From: Actinomycetota bacterium
GTDB lineage: Bacteria; Actinomycetota; Thermoleophilia; Gaiellales; Gaiellaceae
Reading direction: 5' to 3'
Length of the DNA: 5,816 nt
NCBI GenBank assembly: GCA_005885085.1
Contig: VAXY01000023.1
Span: 11,895 to 17,710 of the forward strand
Of this stretch, positions 1 through 5,236 are shown piece after piece. A model generated the notes under the pieces. It ran no database searches and was not told where the DNA came from. It saw nothing but the letters and a program-made list of their open reading frames with translations. Made by a program: the position numbers and the translations under genes. The number at the start of each line of letters is the position of its first letter. The first letter of the stretch is position 1.

Positions 1-101
1 GTGATCGTCGTCGTCGGCCAGCGGCCGCCTTCGAAGCGGTACGCATCAGCAGCCGGCGCGAGCGTCAGGGCCAGCAGGAATGCCACGAGCATCGCTTTCA
101 T
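1..101 (-). CDS. Secreted protein, N-terminal fragment (possible matrixin-like metalloprotease)
   Basis: Only the first 33 codons and part of the next lie in the window; the gene continues past the left edge. It starts at ATG 101-99. The translation has a complete Sec-type signal peptide: Met-Lys, a hydrophobic core (MLVAFLLALTLAP, residues 4-16) and an Ala-Asp-Ala cleavage site at residues 18-20. The mature start would be YRFEGGRWPTTTIT. Mature N-termini with the pattern GGxWPxxxIT occur in secreted matrixin-type (M10) zinc proteases, where this strand precedes the catalytic domain. The HExxH zinc site would lie outside the window, so the family call is tentative, while secretion is well supported. 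The gene diverges from the dehydrogenase with only 34 bp between starts. No strong Shine-Dalgarno is visible, and the ATG at codon 4 is an alternative start. Confidence 0.68.
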   Translation of the reverse strand, partial: MKAMLVAFLLALTLAPAADAYRFEGGRWPTTTI

Positions 102-135
102 CGCGACTCGTTTTTCGGCATGGGACACTGATCTC

Positions 136-1020
136 TTGAAGGTTCTGGCCACTCGTCGCTATCCGGGGCCGGCTTTCGACGAGCTCCGAGACGTGGAGGT
201 CGCACCGCTCGAGGCGCGCGACGACGTCGAGGCGCTGATCGTCGCAAACGAGCCGGTCTCTCCGGAGTGGTTCCCGGCGTTGCGGCTCGTCGCGAACTTC
301 GGCGTGGGCTACGACCGGCTCGGCATCGACGCCCTGGTCGCCCGCGGGGTCGCGGTGACCAATACGCCCGGCGTGCTCGACGCGGCCACCGCCGACCTGA
401 CCTGGGCCCTGATCCTGGCCGCGCGGCGACGCGTGGTCGAGGGCGACCGGCGGGTACGCGCCGGAGAATGGCGCGGCTCGTGGGCGGACGGTTTCCTCGC
501 GGAGGAGGTGAGCGGCTCGACGCTGGGGATCGTCGGCCTCGGCCGGATCGGGCAGGCCGTGGCCCGGCGTGCGGCCGGGTTCGACGCACGTGTCCTCTAC
601 ACGCAGAGGCGTCGCAGCGACACCGGCCTGGGCGAGCATCGCGAGCTGGAAGAGCTGCTCGCAGAGGCGGACATCGTGACGATTCACGCCCCGCTGACGG
701 GGGAGACGCGCGCGTTGCTCGACGCTCGCCGGCTCGCGCTGCTGCGTGACGGGGCGTGCCTCGTCAATACGGCGCGCGGCGAGATCGTCGACGAGCAGGC
801 GCTCGTCCGCGAGCTCGCGTCGGGCCGGCTACGCGCCGGGCTCGACGTCTTCGCACACGAACCGCACGTGCCGACGGAGCTGTTGGCACTGCAGAACGTG
901 GTCCTGACGCCGCACCTCGGCAGCGCGACGCGTCAGACGCGCGAGGCGATGACGCGGATCGTCGTCGACAACGTGCTCGCGTTCGAGCGAGGCGAGGAGC
1001 TCGTCACGCCGGTGACCTAG
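136..1020 (+). CDS. D-2-hydroxyacid dehydrogenase, glyoxylate/hydroxypyruvate reductase type
   Basis: A cytosolic NAD(P)H-dependent oxidoreductase that would reduce glyoxylate or hydroxypyruvate to the D-2-hydroxyacid. From TTG 136 it has 294 residues, slightly short of the usual 310-330. Seen: family entry strand MKVLATRRYP; substrate-loop motif NFGVGYD (54-60); VTNTPGV (74-80); Rossmann motif GLGRIG (134-139); NTARGEIVDE (211-220) with catalytic Arg214; catalytic Glu242 in the HEP motif (241-243); and catalytic His260 in TPHLGSAT. NFGVGYD and NTPGVLDAATADL resemble the GRHPR subgroup. After the second Rossmann strand the sequence is YTQRRR, basic rather than acidic, which by family rules suggests NADPH. 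The frame stays open to position 1, but the extra residues match no family sequence and lie over the divergent signal-peptide gene, so TTG 136 is preferred. GGGA at 122-125 is a weak ribosome site. The exact substrate is unproven. Confidence 0.9.
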   Translation: MKVLATRRYPGPAFDELRDVEVAPLEARDDVEALIVANEPVSPEWFPALRLVANFGVGYDRLGIDALVARGVAVTNTPGVLDAATADLTWALILAARRRVVEGDRRVRAGEWRGSWADGFLAEEVSGSTLGIVGLGRIGQAVARRAAGFDARVLYTQRRRSDTGLGEHRELEELLAEADIVTIHAPLTGETRALLDARRLALLRDGACLVNTARGEIVDEQALVRELASGRLRAGLDVFAHEPHVPTELLALQNVVLTPHLGSATRQTREAMTRIVVDNVLAFERGEELVTPVT

Positions 1021-1297
1021 GCAACGCGGCGCTGCCGGGGCCGCTGGACGTCCACTCCACCAGCTCGTACCAGTGCGTCGCGCGCAGCGCCTCGCCGACC
1101 GCCGGGTCGGTGTGCGCGGCGTAGAAGACGTGCCGCTCCAGGTCGCAGCAGATCGCGACCGCGCTCAGAGGAACGTCCGGGATGTTCATCAATGCCTCCG
1201 CCGGCAGGCGCGCCTCGGCGACCGTGTAGTGCTTGAACTGCAGGTCCGGGGCGTACTCCATCAGCATCGGCCATTCGGGACACGTGCGCGAGCTCAT
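1004..1297 (-). CDS. Uncharacterised 97-residue protein
   Basis: I do not recognise a named family. The product is a small soluble protein with no signal peptide or membrane segment. It contains CPEWP (6-10), the stretch LQFKHYTVAEA (19-29), a Cys-Cys pair (50-51) in the hydrophobic strand AVAICCD, and ERHVFYAAHTDPAV (54-67) followed by ATHWYELVEW (73-82). Three Cys (6, 50, 51) and four His (23, 56, 62, 75) are many for its size, so metal or redox chemistry is possible but unproven. The low-complexity Ser/Gly/Pro/Ala tail after residue 82 looks disposable and overlaps the dehydrogenase gene tail by 17 nt. This frame is preferred over the overlapping ones because its composition is protein-like rather than Arg/Pro/Ala-rich. 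The start ATG lies inside a hairpin (1292-1320). ATG codons at residues 11 and 13 are alternatives but would lose the CPEWP motif. Confidence 0.72.
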   Translation of the reverse strand: MSSRTCPEWPMLMEYAPDLQFKHYTVAEARLPAEALMNIPDVPLSAVAICCDLERHVFYAAHTDPAVGEALRATHWYELVEWTSSGPGSAALPRSPA

Positions 1298-1320
1298 CGG
1301 CCCGCCCCCGGGCGATGAGC
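1292..1320 (-). promoter_or_regulatory. Hairpin enclosing the start codon of the 97-residue gene
   Basis: GCTCATCG at 1292-1299 is the perfect reverse complement of CGATGAGC at 1313-1320. Inside it, CCC (1301-1303) can pair with GGG (1310-1312), with G1300 bulged and a six-base loop. The stem is about 11 bp and very GC-rich. In the minus-strand mRNA the AUG of the small gene sits in the 3' arm, and the only G-rich candidate ribosome site lies in the loop and inner stem. The structure could therefore restrain initiation. No T-tract follows, so it is not a standard intrinsic terminator. The repeat is directly visible; its role is inferred. Confidence 0.45.
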
Positions 1321-1354
1321 GAGGGAAGGGGCGCGCGGGCTGAGGCGATACCTA

Positions 1355-1367
1355 GAGAACGGTTCTC
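1355..1367. promoter_or_regulatory. 13-bp palindrome GAGAAC-G-GTTCTC, candidate operator
   Basis: A perfect inverted repeat with 6-bp arms and one central base, in the 100-bp spacer between the end of the wzt-like gene and the start of the 97-residue gene. It is 58-70 nt upstream of that start codon. On the minus strand a weak -10-like TAGGTAT directly follows it, so a bound repressor could control the small gene. No regulator is identified. A short palindrome can occur by chance, so confidence is low. Confidence 0.3.
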
Positions 1368-1397
1368 GTGGGGGACCGGGCCGAAGGCGAGCGACGC

Positions 1398-2621
1398 TCA
1401 CGATGAAACCCTTTCTGCCTGCGCTCCGATCTCCTCCCCGCTCCAGCGCCCCTCGAGCCGCACGACGCCGCGGTCGTCGCCGCCTGGGTACACGACGAAC
1501 ACGAGCGCGTCGTCGAGCCAGTGATAGAGCCGCTCTCCGCTGTCGTCGGTCAAGCCGAGCCGGACGTGGAAGCGCCCGTCGGCCAGCGGGAGGTTGTCGA
1601 CGTCGAACCGTGCACGCAGCTCGGTCGTCTGGCTGTCCCAGCCGAGCTCGGCAGTCGACTGCGCACCGCCGGAGACGAGCAACCCCGACGAGTCGCGCAG
1701 CTCGAACGACAGGCGCGGTGCGGCCAGAGGACGCTCGGCCGTCACCCGCAGATGCAGGCTGAGCGGTTCGCCGCCGAGGAACTGCGTGCGCGGCTCTCCG
1801 TCCGGACCGCGCAGCTCGACGTCCTCGATGCGCACCTCGCCGCTCCCCCATTCCTTCAGACCCGCGCCGCGTTCTGCCGGATCACGATCTCCGGCGAGCA
1901 GTTGCCGGTAGCGCACGATTGCGTCGTGCGTCGGGCCGTCGAAGGCGACCAGCCCGTCGCGCAGGAGTATCGCACGGTCACACAGGCGCTCGACGGCCGA
2001 CGCGTCGTGCGACACGAACACGATCGTCCCGCCGCGCTGCTTGAACTCGAAGATCTTGCCGAAGCACTTGCGTTGGAACTGCTCGTCGCCGACGGCGAAG
2101 ACCTCGTCGAGCAGCAGCACGTCGGCGTCGATGTGCGCGGCGATCGCGAACCCGAGCCGCATATACATCCCCGACGAGTACGTGCGGACGGGCCGGTCGA
2201 TCGCCTCCTCGAGCCCGGCGAACGCGACGATCTCATCGAGCTGTTCGCGCAGGTACGCGCGTTTGAGCCCGTGGATCGAGCCGTTGAGGAAGACATTCTC
2301 GCGACCGGTCAGATCGGGATGGAACCCTGCGCCGAGCTCGAGCAGCGAACCGACGCGTCCGGCCACCTCGACGCGGCCGGAGCTCGGCTTGATGATTCCT
2401 GAGATCAGGCGCAGCAGCGTCGTCTTGCCCGAGCCGTTCCGTCCGACCAGGCCAATCGAGCCGCCCGGCTCGACCCGGAACGAGATGTCCTTCAGCGCCA
2501 CCACATCGGTCGGTTGCGAGCGACCGCGGGCAACGATTGCATCCTTCAGGCGGCGCGACTCGCGCGGATAGACCTTGAACCGCCGCGACGCGTGCTCGGC
2601 GACGATCTCCCCTGGGCGCAT
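1398..2621 (-). CDS. wzt: Polysaccharide-export ABC transporter ATPase, Wzt-like with C-terminal glycan-recognition domain
   Basis: The cytoplasmic ATPase of an ABC exporter that moves lipid-linked polysaccharide or teichoic-acid-like polymer across the membrane. It has 407 residues from ATG 2621. Residues 1-240 are the nucleotide-binding domain: Walker A GRNGSGKTT (60-68); LLELGAGFHPDLTG (93-106), the family-typical stretch where Glu replaces the usual Q-loop Gln; signature YSSGM (148-152); Walker B DVLLLDE (167-173); D-loop AVGD (176-179); switch His205 in SHD. Residues about 258-395 are a beta-rich C-terminal domain (FHVRLGLTDDSG, LYHWLDDALVFVV) like that of Wzt, where it reads the modified glycan end before export. 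GAAGG (2629-2633 on the complement) lies 7 nt before ATG 2621, which decides this start. GTG 2627, overlapping the hemH stop as GTGA, is the alternative and adds two residues. The partner is likely the permease at 5199-5816. The exported glycan is unknown. Confidence 0.92.
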   Translation of the reverse strand: MRPGEIVAEHASRRFKVYPRESRRLKDAIVARGRSQPTDVVALKDISFRVEPGGSIGLVGRNGSGKTTLLRLISGIIKPSSGRVEVAGRVGSLLELGAGFHPDLTGRENVFLNGSIHGLKRAYLREQLDEIVAFAGLEEAIDRPVRTYSSGMYMRLGFAIAAHIDADVLLLDEVFAVGDEQFQRKCFGKIFEFKQRGGTIVFVSHDASAVERLCDRAILLRDGLVAFDGPTHDAIVRYRQLLAGDRDPAERGAGLKEWGSGEVRIEDVELRGPDGEPRTQFLGGEPLSLHLRVTAERPLAAPRLSFELRDSSGLLVSGGAQSTAELGWDSQTTELRARFDVDNLPLADGRFHVRLGLTDDSGERLYHWLDDALVFVVYPGGDDRGVVRLEGRWSGEEIGAQAERVSS

Positions 2622-2623
2622 GC

Positions 2624-3496
2624 TCACGCCTTCGAGGGTACCGAGAGCATCCGTCGCACCAGGCCCGCGAGCACCTCGACGAACCGTGGCTCGGCGTTGG
2701 GCATCTCGATCCGGGAGAAGTCGAGGCCCAGCTCGTGCGCCTTCTCTGCGGCCTCGTGATCGAGATCCCAGCGGATCTCCAGGTGGTCGGCGACGAAGCC
2801 GACCGGGCAGACGAGCACCTTGCGGACACCACGCGCATACAGCTCCTCGAGGTGATCGAGGATGTCCGGCCCGAGCCACGGTTCCCCGGTCGGCGACTCA
2901 CTCTGAAAGGAGAACGACCAGTCGCCGAGCCCCGCACGATCGGCGACGCGCTGCGACGTCTCGAGCAGTTGCTCCTTGTAGACCGGCGGTGCCCGCCCGG
3001 GCAGCGAGTGCGCCGTGAAGACGACATGGGCGTCCGTTCCGCGAACGCGGTCGGCGAGGAACTCGACGAAGCCCGGCTCGGCGTGCCAGCTCTCGATGAA
3101 CAGCAGCTCCGACCGACCGGCCAGCGCGGCCTCGAGCTGGTCGCGATAGCCGGCGATCGACAACTCCGAGTAGTGCGGGGCAAGCACGAGGCCGACCACC
3201 GTCTCGGCGCCCGCCGCGACCGCGCGGTCGGCGGCCTCGGCGATGCGCGGCCTCCAGTGCTTCATACCGGTGAAGACGGGCAGCCCCAGCTCACTCTCGA
3301 GCGCCGAGCGCGTCTGTTCGGTGATCGCGTTCAGCGGCGACTCTGCCTCGATGCCGAGACGCCGGTAACGCTCGACGAGATCCTCTAGATGTTCAGGCGG
3401 GATGGGCCGGCCGCCCCGGATGTCGGCGTAGTACTCGGGAACGTCGGCGAGCCGTTCCGGCGATCCGTAGGCCATCAGCACGATCGCCGCGCTCAT
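2624..3496 (-). CDS. hemH: Ferrochelatase, Gram-positive coproporphyrin type
   Basis: Inserts ferrous iron into a porphyrin late in heme synthesis; 290 residues, compared with about 310-340 for the family. Seen: LMAYGSP (7-13), with Tyr10 at the position of the iron-ligating Tyr of Bacillus/Listeria enzymes (protoporphyrin enzymes usually read NLGTP here); SPLNAIT (53-59); LAPHYSELSIAGY (105-117); FTAHSLP (160-166) with catalytic His163; SFQSESPTGEPWLGP (196-210); CPVGFVADHLE (230-240) with catalytic Glu240. Tyr10 and the likely lineage argue for the coproporphyrin substrate (then named CpfC, making coproheme). The only Cys is Cys230, so the [2Fe-2S] cluster of many actinobacterial relatives cannot be present. 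ATG 3496 overlaps the hemE stop by ATGA, indicating translational coupling. The frame stays open to 4498, but that extension is Arg/Ala-rich antisense-like sequence inside hemE. Confidence 0.96.
   Translation of the reverse strand: MSAAIVLMAYGSPERLADVPEYYADIRGGRPIPPEHLEDLVERYRRLGIEAESPLNAITEQTRSALESELGLPVFTGMKHWRPRIAEAADRAVAAGAETVVGLVLAPHYSELSIAGYRDQLEAALAGRSELLFIESWHAEPGFVEFLADRVRGTDAHVVFTAHSLPGRAPPVYKEQLLETSQRVADRAGLGDWSFSFQSESPTGEPWLGPDILDHLEELYARGVRKVLVCPVGFVADHLEIRWDLDHEAAEKAHELGLDFSRIEMPNAEPRFVEVLAGLVRRMLSVPSKA
2629..2633 (-). promoter_or_regulatory. Ribosome binding site of the wzt-like gene (GAAGG)
   Basis: On the minus strand GAAGG ends 7 nt before ATG 2621, an optimal Shine-Dalgarno spacing, but only 1 nt before GTG 2627. 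It lies inside the last codons of hemH. It favours ATG 2621 as the real start and implies that ribosomes finishing hemH reload directly on wzt. Confidence 0.55.
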
Positions 3497-4521
3497 ACGC
3501 GCGCTTCGACGGTCGCCTCGTGCACGAACTCCGTCAGCTGCCGGAGAACGGCCGGGTCTGTTTCGGGTGGCACTCCGTGCCCAAGGTTGAATACATGACC
3601 CGGCCGCCCGCCGGCACGGTCGAGAATACCGCGCGTCTCGGTCTCTATTCGCTCCCACGGCGCGAGCAGAACGGCCGGATCGAGGTTGCCCTGCACGCCG
3701 CGGTCCCCGCCGACCTCGGCCCAGCCGCGATCCAGCGGGATGCGCCAGTCGAGGCCGATCACGTCGCCGCCGGCCTCCGCCATCTCCTGCAAGAGCGTCG
3801 CCGTGCCGGTGCCGAAATGGATCGTCGGAACATCGACCGCGGCCAAGACGTGCGCCGAATACGGTGCCACGAACTCCTCGTAGTCGGACGGCGAGAGCGC
3901 CCCGACCCACGAGTCGAACACCTGGATCACGTCGGCGCCGGCGCGCACCTTCGCGGCGACGTAACGCGCGAACGTGTCCGCCAGCTTCTGCATCAGCGCA
4001 TGCCACGTCGCCCCATCGCGGTACATCAGCGCCTTGACGGTCGCGAACTCGCGGCTCGGCTTGCCTTCGACCAGGTAACCGGCGACCGTGAAGGGGCCGC
4101 CGCAGAACCCGATCACGGCTTGGTCGTCGCGCAGCCCTGCACGCACGAGCCGGACCGCTTCGAGGATCGTCGGCACAGACTCCTCCGGATCCGGGACGCG
4201 GAGTCGCTCGACATCTGCGGCGCTGCGCACCGGCCGCTGAATCACCGGGCCGACGTTCTCGACCAGCTCGACGTCGACGCCCATGCCGAGCACCGGGAAC
4301 ATGATGTCGGTGAACATCACCGCCGCATCCACGTCGTGCCGGCGCACCGGCTGCAGCGTCACCTCCGCGCACAGCTCCGGCTCGGCGACGATGTCGAACA
4401 GGCCGTGCCGCTTGCGCAGCTCCCGGTACTCGGGCAGCGACCGTCCCGCCTGGCGCATGAACCACACCGGCGTGCGCTCGACCTGGTCGCGCCGGCAAGC
4501 CCTGACGAGGAGCGGATCCAC
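3493..4521 (-). CDS. hemE: Uroporphyrinogen decarboxylase
   Basis: Removes four acetate carboxyls from uroporphyrinogen III to give coproporphyrinogen III in the cytosol, a step shared by all heme routes that pass through uroporphyrinogen decarboxylation. It has 342 residues, normal for the family. Seen: signature PVWFMRQAGR (18-27) with Arg23 and Arg27; FTDIMFPV (70-77) with the essential Asp72; second signature GFCGGPFTVAGYLVEG (138-153) with Tyr149; FDSWVG (202-207); HFGTGT (235-240); FNLGHGV (311-317) with His315. Ser28 follows MRQAGR, as in actinobacterial enzymes, where others have Tyr. GTG 4521 is chosen because MDPLLVRACRRDQ aligns with family N-termini and a TAGCCT -10-like box sits 7 nt upstream, as in leaderless genes. 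GTG 4542, adding seven residues, is the alternative. It is the first gene of hemE-hemH-wzt and overlaps hemH by 4 nt. Confidence 0.97.
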   Translation of the reverse strand: MDPLLVRACRRDQVERTPVWFMRQAGRSLPEYRELRKRHGLFDIVAEPELCAEVTLQPVRRHDVDAAVMFTDIMFPVLGMGVDVELVENVGPVIQRPVRSAADVERLRVPDPEESVPTILEAVRLVRAGLRDDQAVIGFCGGPFTVAGYLVEGKPSREFATVKALMYRDGATWHALMQKLADTFARYVAAKVRAGADVIQVFDSWVGALSPSDYEEFVAPYSAHVLAAVDVPTIHFGTGTATLLQEMAEAGGDVIGLDWRIPLDRGWAEVGGDRGVQGNLDPAVLLAPWERIETETRGILDRAGGRPGHVFNLGHGVPPETDPAVLRQLTEFVHEATVEARV

Positions 4522-4543
4522 AGGCCGTAGGCTAGTCCGCACC
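4522..4543. promoter_or_regulatory. Compact divergent promoter region between hemE and the beta-sandwich gene
   Basis: Only 22 bp separate the chosen divergent starts (GTG 4521 minus, TTG 4544 plus). The heptamer TAGGCTA (4528-4534) reads as TAGGCT on plus and TAGCCT on minus, so both strands carry a TAnnnT-type -10 box from the same bases. On minus, the box ends 7 nt before GTG 4521, the geometry of leaderless initiation. On plus, the box ends 10 nt before TTG 4544, so the leader would be only a few nt. No convincing -35 elements are visible. Neither gene has a good Shine-Dalgarno, which fits leaderless translation. This is inferred from sequence only. Confidence 0.35.
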
Positions 4544-5236
4544 TTGGGTGAGCACCCCGTTCCGGCCGGGCCGCTCGCGGTGCGCTGGCTCGCGCACGAG
4601 CTCGATCCCGTTCAGGCGGGCGCGCTGACCCGCGCGCACATCATCGTCGAGAATGCCGGCACGGCTCCCTGGCGCGACCTCAAGGTCTCGTACCACTGGC
4701 TCGATGACCGCGGCAACCCGATCGTCTGGGACGGCATCCGGAACGAGGTGAGCGCGGCGCCCGGGGAGCGCGTCGAACGGGACGTGCGGGTTCGGGGGCC
4801 GATCCCGCCGGGGCTGTACCGCCTCGCCTTCGATCTGGTGGACGAGCACCGCTTCTGGCTCGCCGAGCTCGGCAACCACACGCCTGAGCTCGAGGTCGAG
4901 GTCGCACCGCGCGACGCGTCCGCCGCACGACTGTTCGCGCCACCGGACGCGGAGAGCGACGCCCCCCGCATTGGTGCGACGCACGCCGAGGGTTACGCGG
5001 CCGTCGGCGGCTCGCTCGAGCTGCGCCGGCGGCCCGTCGGGCTCGAGCCATATGCGCCGGGCGGGGGGCGAAATCCGGCGTTCGCTCATCCGCTCGTGTG
5101 TCCGTCGCTGCTGCCGCCGCTCGAGCCGAACGACGAGGTTGCGGGCTTGCCGGCGTGGCGGCCCGAAGGCGACGAACCGTGGGTCTACGACGCGCGCATC
5201 AAACTTCGACTGCAATCTGATCGTCGACGCGCGTGA
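4544..5236 (+). CDS. Orphan beta-sandwich-like protein, function unknown
   Basis: About 230 residues from TTG 4544, with no signal peptide or membrane segment, so probably cytoplasmic. Residues about 10-122 look like an immunoglobulin-like beta-sandwich: alternating strands LAVRWLAHEL (11-20), AHIIVENAGTAPW (31-43), LKVSYHWLD (46-54), a PGERVERDVRV turn-strand (73-83), PPGLYRLAFDLVDEHRFWLAELG (88-110) and ELEVEVAP. Such domains are found attached to glycosyltransferases and other polysaccharide-cluster proteins; here the domain stands alone. A linker (123-145) leads to a second unrecognised segment containing EGYAAVGGSLEL (149-160), HPLVCPSLLPPL (182-193) and EPWVYDARIKLRL (211-223), with one Cys. 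It sits between exporter genes, diverging from hemE and overlapping the permease tail by 38 nt. The frame is open back to 4283, but that part is shadow of hemE. The start is uncertain; GTG 4580 is possible. A glycan-related role is inference only. Confidence 0.78.
   Translation: MGEHPVPAGPLAVRWLAHELDPVQAGALTRAHIIVENAGTAPWRDLKVSYHWLDDRGNPIVWDGIRNEVSAAPGERVERDVRVRGPIPPGLYRLAFDLVDEHRFWLAELGNHTPELEVEVAPRDASAARLFAPPDAESDAPRIGATHAEGYAAVGGSLELRRRPVGLEPYAPGGGRNPAFAHPLVCPSLLPPLEPNDEVAGLPAWRPEGDEPWVYDARIKLRLQSDRRRA

Noticed and set aside
1017..1318. Alternative frames in the 97-residue gene region (88 codons minus at 1017-1283, 81 codons plus at 1073-1318)
   Set aside because: Both are dominated by Arg, Gly, Ala and Pro and lack the mixed composition of the chosen frame.
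1301..1397. Possible intrinsic terminator after the wzt-like gene
   Set aside because: GC-rich inverted repeats are present but no T-tract follows on the minus strand, so it does not fit a standard rho-independent terminator.
1521..2402. Long plus-strand open frame (293 codons) opposite the wzt-like gene
   Set aside because: It is antisense to a gene with intact ATPase motifs. Its translation has no recognisable motif, and the openness follows from high-GC codon bias.
2628..2879. Upstream extension of the wzt-like frame into hemH
   Set aside because: It overlaps conserved hemH sequence in another frame, and ATPase homology starts only after the GTG/ATG at 2627-2621.
3497..4498. Upstream extension of the ferrochelatase frame into hemE
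   Set aside because: The extension is Arg/Ala/Gly-rich out-of-frame hemE sequence. The true start is ATG 3496 in the ATGA overlap, where family-like sequence begins.
3520..4530. Long plus-strand open frame (336 codons) opposite hemE
   Set aside because: It lies fully opposite a clear hemE with all active-site motifs, and its composition is Arg/His/Asp-rich with no family features.
4283..4543. Upstream extension of the beta-sandwich frame over hemE
   Set aside because: It is Ser/Arg/Thr-rich antisense to the conserved hemE N-terminal half, and strand-like sequence begins only after TTG 4544.
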